A stretch of DNA of 64,000 nucleotides. Source: Antilocapra americana. Lineage: Eukaryota > Chordata > Mammalia > Artiodactyla > Antilocapridae. Made by a program: the position numbers and the translations under genes. Of the stretch, positions 8,957-20,508 are shown one piece after another (positions within the stretch are counted from its first letter, which is position 1; each line of letters begins with the position of its first letter). The stretch spans positions 36,901,818-36,965,817 of the forward strand of contig ML662442.1 of NCBI GenBank assembly GCA_007570785.1. The letters are read 5' to 3'. The notes under the pieces were generated by a model. It did no database searches. It was given only the letters and a program-made list of their open reading frames with translations, and had not been told where the DNA came from.

Positions 8957-11900
8957 ACTCTGTGCTACTAAATAACAAGAGATCACTGAAGAAATCAGAG
9001 GAGATTAAAAAATTCCTGGAAAAATGACAACCTATGAAATGCAGCAAAAGCAGTTCTAAGAGGGAAGTTTATAGCAATACGATCTTACCTTGAGAAATTA
9101 GGAAAAAATCTCAAATAAACAACCTAACCTTACACCTAAAGCAATTAGAGATAAAAGAACAAACAAAACCCAAAGTTAGTATAAGGAAATATTAGAGAAG
9201 AAATAAATGAATTAGAAATGAATAACAAATAGCAAAGATCAACAAAACTAAAAGCTGATTTTTTAATTTTGAGAAGATAAACAAAGTTAATAAAATTTTA
9301 GCCAAACTCATTAAGAAAAAAAGGGATAGGACTCAAATCAATAAAATTAGAAATGTAAAAGGAGAAGTTACACTGACACTGCAGAAACACAAAGGATCAT
9401 AAGAGACTACTACAAGCAACTATATGCCAATAAAATGGACAACCTGGAAGAAACAGACAAATTCTTAGGAAGGTACAACCTTTCAAAACTGAACTAGGAA
9501 GAAACAGAAAATATGAACAGAACAATTATAAGTAATAAAATTGAAACAGTGATTAAAAATCTTCCAACAAACAAAAGTCCAGACCCAATGGCTTCACCAG
9601 AAAATTCTATTAAACATTTAGAGAAGGGCTAAACTTCTTAAACTCTTCCAAAAAACCAGAAGGAGGAACACTCCCAAATTTATTCTGTGAGGCTACCATC
9701 ATCCTGATATCACACAAAAAAAAAATTATAGTTCAATATCACTAATGAACAGAGACACAAAAATCCTCAACAAAATACAAGCAATCCAAATCCAACAACA
9801 CATTAAAAGGGCCATACATCATGATCAACTGGGATTTATCCTAGGGATGCAGGGATTCTTCAATATATGCAAAACAATCAATATGATACATATTACTAAA
9901 CTGAAAAATAAAAGCCATATTATCATCTCAGTAGATGCAGAAAAAGCTATTGACAAAATTTGATACTCATTTATGATTAAAAAAAAAGTCTACAGAAAGT
10001 GGGCATAGAGGAAATCCACCTGAATATAATAAAGGCCATATATGATAAACCCACAGCAAACATTATTCTCATTCGTGAGAAAAAAGAACTTCCTCTAAAA
10101 TCAGGAATAAGACAAGGTTACCCACTTTCCCCACTATTACCCAAAATGTTTTTGAAAGTCCTGGACACAGCAATCATAGAAGAAAAAGAAATAAAAGGAA
10201 TATAAATTGGAAAAGAAGTTAAACTGCCACTGTTTCCAGATACATAGAAAATCCTAAAGATATCACCAGCAAATTACTAGAGCTAATCAATGAATTTAGT
10301 AAAGTCACAGGATACAAAATTAATACACAGAACTCTTTCATTCCTATACACTTAAAATGAAAGTTCAGAAAGAGAAATTAAAGAAACAATCCCATGTACC
10401 ATTGCAACATAAAGAATAAAATACCTAGGAATAAAACTACCTAAGGAGGTAAAAGACCTGTACACAGAAAACTGTAAGTATGATACTGATGAAAGAAATC
10501 TAAGACAACAGAAACAGATGGAAATATATACCATATTTTTGCATTGGAAGAATCAACAATGTGAAAATGATTACACTCCACTAAGCACTCTACGATTCAA
10601 AGCAATCCCTATCAAATCACCAATGGCATTTTCTACAGAACTAGAACAAAAAATTTTACAATTTGTTTGAAACCACAGAAGACTTCGAATAGCAAAAGCA
10701 ATCTTGAGAAAAAGAAAAAAAAAAACCCAGAGCTGCAGGAATCAGGCTCCCTGACTTCATACTATGCTACAAGGTTATAGTAATTGAGTCAGTATGGTAC
10801 TGACACAAAAACAGAAATGTAAATCAGTGTAACAGGACAGAAAGCCCAGAGACAAACCCATGCACCTATGTCATTTACTCTATGACAAAGGAGGCCAGCA
10901 TATACAAAGGAACAAAGACCCTTTTCAAAAAGTGGTGCTGGGAAAACTGGACAGCTACATGTAAAAGAATAGAATTAGAATACTGCCTAATACCATACAC
11001 AAAAATAAATTCAAAATGGATTAAAGACCTAAATGTAAGGCCAGCCACTATAAAACTCTTAGAGGAAAACATAGGCAAAACAAACCCCTTTAACATAAAT
11101 CACAGCAAAATATTTTTTGACCAACTTGGAGTCATGAGAATTAAAAAAAAAAAAAAGGAAACTAATTAAACTTAAAAGGCTTTTCACAGCAAAGGAAACC
11201 AAAAATAAGACAAAAAGACAACCCTCAGAATGAGAGAAAATATTTGCAAACAAAGCAACTGACAAAGGAGTAATTTCTAAAATATACAAACAGCTTATTC
11301 AGCTTAATGTAAAAAAAAAAATCAAAAAAGGAGTGCAAACCTAAATGGACATTTCTCCAAAGAAGACATATAAATGGCCAACAAACCCATGAAAAGATGC
11401 TCAGCACCATTAATTACTAGAGAAAGGCAAATCAAAATTACAATGAGGTATCATGTCATACCATTTAGAATGGTCATCATCACAAAATAAACAACAAATG
11501 CTAGAGAGGGTATGGAGAAAAGAGAACTCCCTTGCACTGTTGGTGGGAATGTAAATTTAGACAGCCATTATGGAGGTTCCTTAAAAAACTAAAAATAGAA
11601 CTAACATGTGACCCAGCAATTCCACTATTGGGCATATACCCAGAAAAAACCATAATTCAAAAAGACATGCACCCCAATGCTCACTGCAGCACTATTTACA
11701 ATAGCCAGGTCATGGAAACAACCTAATGTCCATCAAAGAATGGATAAAGAAGAAGTGGCACATATATATAATGGAATATTATTCAGCCATAAAAAGGAAT
11801 GAAATTGGGTCATTTATATAGACATGGATGGACCCAGAGACTGTCATATAGAGTGAAGTAAGAAAGAGAAAAACAAATGTCATATTCCACACAGATATGT

Positions 11901-12240
11901 GGAATCTAGAGAAATGGTATTGATGATCTTATTTGCAAAGGAGAGATAGACACACAGACAAAGAGAACAAACATATGGATACCGAGAGGGACACAGGGGT
12001 GTTGAGATGAACTGGGAGTTGGGATTGACATATACACACTATTAGTACTATGTATAAAATAGATTACTCTACTGTATATCACAGGGAGCTATTCAATGCT
12101 CTGTGGTGACCTAAATGGAAAGGAAATCCAAAAAAGAGGAGATATATGTGTATGTATAGCTGATTCACATTGCTGTATAGTAGAAACAAGTACAACATTG
12201 TAAATTAACTATACCCCATGCAAATTAAGGGGGAAAAAAA
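8957..12240 (+). mobile_element. L1 LINE (inner), ORF2 RT region to poly(A), inserted in an older L1
   Basis: It begins inside ORF2 (text encoding the region before the RT palm), continues through the RT, the C-terminal cysteine-rich region (about 11,520-11,620) and the 3' untranslated region, and ends in a short A-run at 12,233-12,240. It is flanked by the duplication AGAAACTA (8949-8956 and 12,241-12,248). Many stops and frameshifts are present. It lacks ORF1 and the endonuclease, so it is a 5'-truncated copy. Confidence 0.9.
9745..10205 (+). pseudogene. L1 ORF2 reverse-transcriptase remnant
   Basis: Two adjoining open pieces (9745-9963 and 9999-10,205) encode recognisable L1 RT segments: an [21 protein letters not shown] block, then [12 protein letters not shown], then a [14 protein letters not shown] block. 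A run of A residues around 9978-9987 breaks the frame between them. The palm motif region after 10,205 has decayed. No product is expected. Confidence 0.85.
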
Positions 12241-14862
12241 AGAAACTATGAGTGGGCCCAGAAATTAGATTTAATAAGTAAAGACTTTAAAGTAGCTATT
12301 ATAAATATGTTCAAAGAACTAAAGGAAACCTTGCTTAAGAATTAAAGGATAGTGTAATGGCAAAGATTCAAGAAATAGAGAATCTCAACAAAGAAACAGA
12401 CATTATAAAAAAGAACCTAATGAAAACTGAGTTGAAATATATATAGCCAAAATTTAATAATATATGAGAGGAGGTCATAGAAGAAAAATCAGTGAGCATG
12501 AACATAGATCGTTAGAAATCACTCAGTCTTAAGAACAGAGACAAAAAAGATTAAGGAAAAATAAACTGAGCCTCAGAGACTGGTGGGATAACAATGAGCA
12601 CATCAACATACATGTCATTGGAGTCCTTGAAGGCTAAGAGAGAAAATGACAGAAAAATATTCAATGACATATGGCTGAAAATTTCTCAGATTTGATGAAA
12701 ATAGTAATCTACAGACCACAGAAACTCAACACACCCCAAAGAGAATAAATAAGAGATCTACACCTAGACACATCACAGTCAAGTTACTAGAAGCCAAAGA
12801 CAAGAGAAAATATCGAAACTAGTTAGAGAAGACGACTCCCCATGTACACGAGAACAATATGATTAATGATCAATTTCCTGTCCAAAACCACGAAGACCAA
12901 AAAGAGGGTAGAATCATATACTCAAACTGCTGAAACAAATAAACAAACTTGTCAACCAAGAGCTCTATATTTAATAAAACTATTCTTTCATAATTAAAAT
13001 GAAATAAAGACATTTCCAGGTGAAGACTGAGAGAATTTGTTGCTAGCTGACCAGCTTTACAAGAAATACTGCAGGAAGCTCCTCAGGCTGAGAGGAAGTG
13101 GCACCAGATGGCAACTTGAATCCAAAGAACAACACAGGAAATGGAAACTATATCAGTAAATATAAAGTACTTATAAATAAATGTCTTGTCTTAATTTCTA
13201 TAAAAGTCATAATGTTTTGTAAAGCTATAATTATAAGTTTTAAGCTTATTATACATGTATGTATAATATGTAAATAACAGTAGCATAAAGGACGGGTTGA
13301 AATGGAGTTATATTAGAGCAAGGTTGCTATATTTTACTGGAATTAAGTCAGTATTAACATGAACTATATTGTGACAAGTAAGAGGTATATTTTTATCCCT
13401 AGAGCAATTATTAAAAAAATATTTTTTTAAATAGTTTAAAAATCAGAAATAAAGATGCTACACTTAAAATATTCATGCAACACAAAAAACAGTAAAAGGA
13501 AAATAGAACAAGAAAAACTGCAATATATAGGAATTAAATAGCAAAATGAAAGACATAATCCAATCTTATCAATGATTACATTATTAATCATTCATTGAAA
13601 AGGCAGAAATTCTCACATTGGCTATAAAACACAATTCAAAGATAAAAAATAGAAGGACAGTAAAAGAACAGAAAAGTATTTACCATGTATTCAGTAACCA
13701 TAGGAGAGCTGAAACATCTATATTAATGTCAGACATATGGACTTTAAAACAAGATACATACTGGAGACAAAGAGGTATTTCATAATGATAAAAATATCAA
13801 TACATCCAGAAGATACAATAATGTGTATATATACCTAACAACAGAGTCCCCAAATATATGAAGGACAAATGGACAGAACTGAAAGAAAAAATAGACAATT
13901 CTATAATTATAAAGATTCTAACACCTAACTTTTGATAATTGACAGAATAATTGGATAGAAAATGAATAACAGAAGACTTAAACTGAGCAGAATATACTTT
14001 CTTTTAAAATGCACATGAAACATTCTCCAGGATAGGTCATATGCTAGTCCAAAAAATAAATATAAATAAATTTTAAATGACTGAAATGGTGTTAGAGATC
14101 ACAGTAGGAAAAAACTTGGAAAATCTCCAAACATTTGGAAGTTTAAACAATGCACATCTAAATAACCCATGGACAAAATAAGAAATCATAAAGGAAATTT
14201 TAAGACATGAATTTAAAATAAACAAAACACAGCTAGATCAGTGGTTGGGGGAACTCATAACACTGAAGCTATATTAAAAAAGAAGAAATATTACAAGTCA
14301 ACTACATCAATATTCACATTACAAAATTAGAAAATAACAAATTAAACTTTAAGCAGAATAAAGGAAATAATAAAGATTAGTGTAGAAATCAGTAAAACAA
14401 ACAAGGGAAAAAAACCAATACAGAAAATCAGTTCAATTAAACCAAAAGTACGTAATTTGAAGACTTAAAAAAAAAAAAAAGACAAACCTTTAGCTAGAAT
14501 GATTAAGAAAAAGAAAGTGAGAAGATAGAAATTATCAAAATCAACAATGAAAAGAGAGGATATCACTACCAATCTGATAAAAATGAAAAGAATATCATAA
14601 AAGGGAATATCATAAAAGACACAAATTACCAAAACTGAGTCAGGCAGAAATAGAAATTCTGTATAAAGCTATCACAAGTAAAGTAACTGAATTTGTAGTT
14701 TAAAACTTTCAGTAAACTCTAGGTCTAAATTATTTCACTAGTATAACTATAAATGGAGCGTAACCTTTAAAAATTGTGAATCACCATATTGTATACCTAT
14801 AACTTATTCAGTAATATTTTAAATCAACTGTACTTCAACTAAGAAATAAAAACAAAACAACC
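12241..14862 (+). mobile_element. Old L1 (outer), ORF1 and ORF2 5' half joined to a 3' end
   Basis: After the duplicated AGAAACTA the text resumes in ORF1-like sequence ('ttcaaagaactaaaggaaacc' at about 12,309), runs to the ORF1 C-terminus (about 13,010-13,090), an inter-ORF spacer, the ORF2 endonuclease region (about 13,540-14,120) and the start of the RT region. It then jumps to a 3' end (about 14,755-14,860, ending 'aactaagaaataaaaac'). Most of the RT is missing, so an internal deletion is inferred. No open frame survives. Confidence 0.75.
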
Positions 14863-14879
14863 TCGTCTAGGTACTGCTC

Positions 14880-15690
14880 TGAGGAGGCTTTCCAGATGTA
14901 ATTAAGACCCCAAATCAATTAACTCTAAGGGAGATAGTCTCAGTGGATCTGATAGAATCAAACAGGCCCTTAAAAGATGGTAGCCTTTCCCTGGTGAGCA
15001 AGTTTTGAAGCATGAGAGGAATCTCACACGAGGAAACAGTACAGACCGAACTGTGTCTCTCCCAAATTTTCTATGCTGAACCCTAACCCCAGTATGACAG
15101 CATCTGGAGACAGGGTTTATAATAAGGTAATAAAGGTTAAATGAGATCACAAGTGTAGGGCCTTAATACAACATAGTGTCCTTATAAGAGGAAGAAACAC
15201 CCGACAATGGTCCTCTCCGCACGCTCACAGAAAAAAGGCCACAGCAATAGAACAGACATCAACGAGCTAGGGAGAGAGGTTCTCAGCAGAGACCAACCCA
15301 GAAAGCAGCTTGATTTTGGACGTGTAGACTGCAGAACTGCAAGAAAACAAAATTTTCCTTGTTTGAAGCAACCCAATCTGTGGTGTTTTGTTGCTCCAGC
15401 CCTAGCAGACCACCTCAGAAAGAGTCTCCACTGCATGTTTCGAGGACTGAGAGGGTCCTGTGGCCAGGACTATGGAAAGCGGCCACCAGCTCACAGCCTT
15501 CAAGGAAGCAGGACGCTCAGGCCCGCAGCTGCAAGGAATTGAGTTCTGACTCATCAATTCAGCGCATAAGAGAACCTCAGGATCCAGAGGAGGACACCTA
15601 ATAGTTTTTGGCCTCATAAGAACCAGAGCACAGAACCCAGTCACACCATGCCCAGATGTTTCTCAAACAGAACTGGGAGTTAATAAAGGA
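14880..15690 (+). mobile_element. MaLR-type LTR (outer), split by another LTR
   Basis: The left part (14,880-15,035) contains 'ccagatgtaattaagaccccaaat' and 'gcccttaaaagatggtagcc'. The right part (about 15,425-15,690) contains 'gcaaggaattgagttctgac', 'agcacagaacccagtcac' and a final AATAAA near 15,672. These are successive pieces of one MaLR-like LTR layout, with a second LTR between them. The exact subfamily is not resolved. The frame at 15,207-15,542 lies across the junction and is not a gene. Confidence 0.6.
15040..15425 (+). mobile_element. MaLR-type LTR (inner), nested in another
   Basis: The order is 'gaactgtgtctctcccaaattttc', 'tctggagacagggtttataat', 'ggccttaatacaacatagtgtcc', 'ttataagaggaag', then a block ending 'cccaatctgtggtgttttgttgctccagccctagcagac'. 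This is a well-known MaLR LTR order in sense. A related copy in the same orientation is at 33,545-33,968. It lacks the usual AATAAA near the 3' end. Confidence 0.6.
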
Positions 15691-15699
15691 GTTTTAAGT

Positions 15700-15838
15700 T
15701 GCATAAACAAACAAACAATTTCACTGATAAATTCTACTCACTTTTAAGGAAAAAATAATACTAGTTCTACACAATCTTTTCCAGAAAAGAGAAGGAAACA
15801 CATCCCAAACTCAATTTATTAGGGCAGCACTACCCTGA
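15700..15838 (+). mobile_element. L1 ORF2 fragment, left half of a split element
   Basis: The text 'ttcactgataaattctactcac' to 'actcaatttattagggcagcactaccctgat' matches the L1 ORF2 stretch just before the RT core. It is interrupted at ACCCTGAT by a BovB tail, resumes briefly at 15,991 with AACCCTGATACCAAAAC, and seems to continue at 17,655-17,835. Confidence 0.65.
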
Positions 15839-15990
15839 TGATAAGATGGTTAGATGGATTGATCACCAACTCAATGGACATGAATTTGAGCAAACTCCCA
15901 GAGACAGTGAAGGGCAGGGAAGCCTGGAATGCTGCAGTCCATGGGGTCACAAAGAGCTGGAAATGACTTAGGCACCGAGCATCAACAAAC
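15839..15990 (+). mobile_element. BovB 3' tail fragment inside an L1
   Basis: This short 5'-truncated piece has the final BovB segment: GATGATAAGATGG, then CTCAATGGACATGAATTTGAG, then the AAGAGCTGG tail region. It is flanked by ACCCTGAT-like repeats (15,832-15,839 and 15,992-15,999), consistent with a target duplication in the host L1. Confidence 0.8.
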
Positions 15991-16019
15991 CCTGATACCA
16001 AAACTCTAACCAGCAAAGC

Positions 16020-16374
16020 CAATTAACAATTACCAGGAAATAGAAATAGAATCTGGGTAATAAGGTCTAACATTTTTTTTTCTTTCCTTTTTATTTCTTC
16101 TGGATTCACTTGCTCACAGGGTGCACCGTGCAGAAAGGCCTTCCACCCAGAACTTCAGACCAGGGTTCCTAGCGTGCAACACCGGCAGCGGACAGCTCAG
16201 CTCCGCGGGCTGTGTGCAGAGACACTTCATCTGCGCACTGCAATCTGGAGCACAAGCTGTGCAGGCTCCAGGAGAACTCTGCCCCCTTCCCAGTCAAGGA
16301 GAAGCCTATTAAGCAGACTGGCCCACAGTCTATGAGGGAGAGCCTGTGCTCTTGAGTGCAAGCTTTCACTGAAA
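16020..16374. other. GC-richer spacer between BovB pieces, origin unknown
   Basis: A T-rich run (about 16,071-16,100) is followed by a CAG at 16,118-16,120 and then a stretch with several CpGs (about 16,130-16,230), unlike its neighbours. I do not recognise the family. It runs straight into BovB RT sequence at about 16,375. A 63-codon frame at 16,121-16,312 has no recognisable domain. Confidence 0.4.
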
Positions 16375-17548
16375 CAGAGATCAAATTGCCAACATTCACT
16401 GGATCATAGAGAAAGCAGAGGAATTCCAGAAAAACATCTACTTCTGCTTCATTATCTACGCCAAAGCCTTTGACTGTATGGATCACAACAAACTGTGGAA
16501 AATTCTTTTTTTGTGTGTGTATGGAAAATTCTTAAGACACACCACCTTACCTGTCTCCTAAGAAACCTGTATATAGTTCAAGAAGCAACAGTTAGAACCA
16601 CAGACTGGTTCAAAACTGGGGAAGGAGTACACCAAGGCTGTATATTGTCACTCTGCTTATTTAACTTATATGCAGAGTACATCATGAGAAATGCTGGGCA
16701 GCATGAAGCACAAGCTGGAATCAAGATTGCCAGGAGAAATATCAATAACCTCAGATATGCAGATGACACCACCCTTATGGCAGAAAGCGAAGAGGAACTA
16801 AAGAGCCTCTTTATGAAGGTGAAAGAGGAGAGTGAAAAAGCTGGTTTAAAACTCAACATTCAAAAAACTAAGATCATGGCATCTGGTCCCATCACTTCAT
16901 GGCATATAGAAGGGGAAAAAGTGGAAGCAGTGACAGATTTTATTTCCTTGGGCTCTAAAATCACTGGGGATGGTGATGGCAGCTATGAAATTAAAAGACA
17001 CTTGCTCCTTGGAAGGAAAGCTATGATAAACCTAGACAGCACATTAAAAGGCAAAGACATCACTTTGCTGACAAATATCTGTAGAGTCAAAGCTATGTTT
17101 TTTCCAGTAGTGAGATGCTGGACCAAAAAGGTGTGAGAATTGGACCAAAGAGAAGACTGAGCACCCAAGAATTGATGCTTTTGAATTTGTGGTGTGGGAG
17201 AAGATTCTTAAGAGTCCCTTGGACTGCAAGGTGATCAAACCAGTCAAGCCTAACAAAAATCAACCCTGAATATTCATTGGAAGGACTGATGCTGAAGTTA
17301 AAGCTCCAATATTTTGGCCACCTGATGGAAAGAGCTGACTCACTAGAAAAGACCCTGAAGCTAGGAAAGATTGAAGGCAAAAAGAGAAGAGGGCGGCAGA
17401 GGATGAGATGGCTAGATAGCATCACTGACTCAATGGACATGAATTTGAGCAAACTCTGGGGGATAGTGAAGGACAGGGAAGCTGTCATATTGCAGTCCAT
17501 GCAGTCACAAACAGTTGAACACAACATAGCAACTGAACAACAACTTCT
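16375..17548 (+). mobile_element. BovB LINE, RT region to 3' tail
   Basis: The copy starts in the early RT region ('caaattgccaacattcactgg'), crosses the palm domain and the C-terminal region, and ends in the BovB tail near 17,545. Near 16,490-16,535 a small duplication of GGAAAATTCTT surrounds a T7/(GT)n insertion. The second half is frameshifted around 17,110-17,280. Confidence 0.92.
16495..17136 (+). pseudogene. BovB reverse-transcriptase remnant with intact YADD box
   Basis: A 213-codon open frame carries the RT palm: GVHQGCILSLCLFNLYAEY, then NNLRYADDTTLMAESEEEL with the two catalytic aspartates at 16,762-16,767, then the FISLGSKI segment. The 5' end opens at a GTG codon within a short duplication, not at a mammalian start. 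The endonuclease and RT fingers are missing upstream and the C-terminus is lost by frameshift. It is therefore a decayed fragment. RT function would need the whole ORF2 and is not expected. Confidence 0.85.
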
Positions 17549-17654
17549 TTGATTAAATAATAACTTTCCTTTGCTTCTGAACCAAATTCAGCCTTGTTCT
17601 ATTGGCATGAAGGACACAGGGCAGAAGGGCCCTTGTTGGAGACCGACCTAAGAG

Positions 17655-17835
17655 GGCTGGTAAAAAAGCTAGACAAAGATATTTCAAAAAATCAAACTAC
17701 AGACCCAAATTCCTCATGAACATACATGCAACAATCCTTAACATAATATTAGAAAATCAAATCCAACAGTATAAACAAAAGGATAATACATCACAACCTA
17801 GTGGATTTTATCTAAGTAATCTATATTATGAAGAA
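17655..17835 (+). mobile_element. L1 ORF2 fragment, right half of a split element
   Basis: The text 'aaaaagctagacaaagatatttc', then 'cctcatgaacatacatgcaac', then 'gataatacatcacaacctagtgga' is the L1 RT stretch that normally follows the piece at 15,700-15,838. The order and strand agree, so both probably come from one L1 split by BovB-containing DNA. Confidence 0.65.
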
Positions 17836-19261
17836 TAATAGTGTCTGGATCCTGGAATGATGGGTAGTTTATTTCCCTCTTAAATTTCAATAATGAACAT
17901 AGCTTAATTCTTCAACAAGAATTTAGATATTCTTATTTTAAAGAAAATACAAAGAATTTTCCTCCAGTATTTCCTGTGTAGATAGGAAGGGGAAGAAACA
18001 CTGATTTGGGTGAAAGAGTCATAAAGTAAAAACGTTTCTCACTTTCTACAAAGTAAAAGATGAAATAAAAGCATGAAATAACAAAAAAAATAGTAAATAG
18101 TAGATAGGTGTTCACTGTATGACGGCCCCTCCTTCTTCCTACAAACAACCAAGAAGGAGTTAAGCAGAGTTCTCAGTGAAAACCAGGGGCCTCTCCACAC
18201 CCCCAGCCTTTCCCTGCATGGAAATACTTTTGCATATAAACAAGAATCAAGTTTTGCAATTTGCATGGTACTTAGTTCCTGTTTGAAGGAAATGTGATGA
18301 TGAAGTCATCAAAGTGGCAATTTTTTAAAATGGTCTGGCATGTGCAGAGAAGAGAAATTCCTGAGTACTAATTCATTCCCTGGTCTTAGCAGAGACCTTG
18401 AACATTTTTATAAGTAAAAAGTTGCCCCAGCACCAAATACTGAATAAGGTTATTGTGCATTTGAGAAGGGCCGTCTCTGCTTACGAGAGACCAGAACTGG
18501 CCTATCTCTGAAAGCACTGCTAGAGATTTAAAAAATAATTTTATGTCACTTATATCTTGTTCTGCAGTTTGCAGAAGGGTATAGTGGTTGATAAACTGAG
18601 CAACTTCTCTCCTTACTGATCTCCTTTTTCCCCCTGAAGCTCGTGGCTCACAGCTCTATGACACCATTTCTTCTCCCTGAGTCTGGACCAGAGTGGACTT
18701 GTTGGGAGAATAAATCTTGAGACAGTTGAAGCACACCCACTGAGCTGGTGCTGGTGAGCAGCAGGATTCCACGCCTGGGCCTGTGATGTGTGGGATCCCT
18801 CTCTACCTGTGTCCCAAATTCTCTTAACAAAAAGCAACCACCTACACTAGAGACAGAAGGTCCAAAACGCTAATAAGTGTAGGAAAGGACAAGCTGCGCT
18901 GGTAGTCAAACTAGAATGCAAGCGACTGATACAGAGGTGTTTCAAACAGCCAACTACTGAGAGTTCTGGGTCCCACGGAGGAGGAAAGGAGGTTTCCTAC
19001 AGGGTTTCTGCCCACACTTGGAAGCCAACTCTCCACCAGCTCTAAAAACTGCTTCTATATTCTTGTCAAAGAACAGCTCTGGGTCCTTGGGGGTTCTGGG
19101 CTAAATAACAAATACCCAAGAATTCTATGATGCACCATGGCTGACTTCATACAAATAATTACCCAACTGCAGCTCTCATTCGGAGCACATAAAGTGTCAG
19201 AAGCACCACACATAGTACATCCCTAATCAAAAAAGCAAAGGTGCCAGGCCTAGTTACCTGA
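17836..19261. other. Single-copy DNA, nothing recognised
   Basis: About 1.4 kb lacks any repeat family I can name. Short frames at 17,933-18,266 and 18,613-18,837 (reverse) have no domain signature. An AATAAA lies near 18,700 without other polyadenylation context. Confidence 0.5.
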
Positions 19262-19465
19262 GGGCTTCCCAAGTGGCCCAGGAGTAAAGAATCCACCTAC
19301 CAATGCAGAAGACACAGGAAACTTGGGTTCAGTCCCTAGGTTGTGAAGATGCCCTAAAGAAGGAAATGGAAACCCACTCCAGTATTCTTGCCTGGAGAAT
19401 CCCATGGACAGAGGAGTCTGATGGGCTACAGTCCATGGGGTTGCAGAGTCTGACTTGGATACCTT
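19262..19465 (+). mobile_element. Bov-tA SINE
   Basis: It begins GGGCTTCCCAAGTGGCCCAG and has the typical ATTCTTGCCTGGAGAATCCC and CTACAGTCCATGGGG blocks. The 3' tail has lost the usual TCGGACACGACTGAG text, so the edge near 19,465 is approximate. It is moderately diverged. Confidence 0.92.
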
Positions 19466-19554
19466 TGGGAGCAGGTATTAATTTGCCTAATACAGATGTT
19501 AGATAAACAATGTGAGTCTCTGACTCTTGAATTTCACAAACCGTTTAAACAAAC

Positions 19555-20100
19555 AAGCTGTTCTAGTTATCTGTTTCTGTGTAATGAACTCATTCTCAAA
19601 CTTAGTGGCTTAAAACAACAAAAATCATTTATTTCCCTCACAAACCTGTAATCTGGGCAGGGCTTGGTGGGGACTCATCTTCGCTCCGTGTGGTGTCAGC
19701 TGCAGCAGTTCCACTGGAGCCGTGGGGTCCACTTCCAGAAGGGTTCACTCAATTCCGGGCAAGTTGGTGCCGGCTATCAGCTACGAGCTCACCCAGTGCT
19801 ACTGGCTGAGGCATTGATTCCTCTCTCTGGGCCTTTTCTTATGGGGGCTTGGGGTTCCTAACAGCATGGCAGTTGGGTACCAAGAGGCTCCCAGAAGGAG
19901 CTACAAGGCTTCCTATGATTTTGCTTCAGAGGTTCTTGACTGTCACATTGACTGTATTTTTAATAAAGTAAGTTTATTACTTTATATACATTTTTAGCCG
20001 AGCAAGTCACTAAGGCCCTCCCACATCCCAAGGGAAGCAAATTAGATAGACCTCTTAGTGGGAGAAGTGCCAAAGAATTTGTGGCCATCTTTAATCTGCT
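19555..20100 (-). mobile_element. LTR-like element, antisense (MaLR or ERVL type)
   Basis: On the plus strand: 'gttctagttatctgtttctgtg', 'agtggcttaaaacaacaaaaa', 'ctccgtgtggtgtcagctg', 'gcatggcagttgggtaccaag', and at the end 'gaatttgtggccatctttaatctg'. Read in reverse this is a common mammalian LTR layout. A T/A-rich stretch near 19,950-20,000 may be a small insertion. The subfamily is unresolved. Confidence 0.55.
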
Positions 20101-20231
20101 TCATACATATACACACACAAAGTGGAGGCCAAACATAGTACTGTCATATTTTACTTTGATAAATAGGAATATGAAAAAGCAAAACCCAAAATATTATCCT
20201 CTAGTGTATTATTCAACCTGTCTTTTTAAAA

Positions 20232-20490
20232 ATAGAATTTATTTGTTGGCTACCCTGGGTCTTTGATGCTGCGAACACTTTCTTTAGTTGCAGAAAGTGG
20301 GAGCTACTCTCCAGTGGTGGTGCATAGGCTTCTCATTGCAGTGGCTTCTCTTGTTGCAAAGCATAGGCTCTAGCACGCTCGGGCTTCAGTAGTTATGGCA
20401 CACAGGCTTAATTGCTCCATGGCATGTGGGATCTTCCTGGACCAGGGATCAAACCCGTGTTTCGTAACCACTGGACCACCAGGGAAGCCT
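20232..20490 (-). mobile_element. CHR-type SINE, long form
   Basis: The reverse strand starts AGGCTTCCCTGGTGGTCCAG and runs through the repetitive middle to an A-rich tail. The target duplication CAACCTGTCTTTTTAAAA (20,214-20,231) against CCAATCTGTTTCTTAAAA (20,491-20,508) has a few differences, suggesting moderate age. Confidence 0.9.
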
Positions 20491-20508
20491 CCAATCTGTT
20501 TCTTAAAA

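Noticed and set aside
15207..15542. 111-codon frame
   Set aside because: It runs across the junction of two LTR-like elements.
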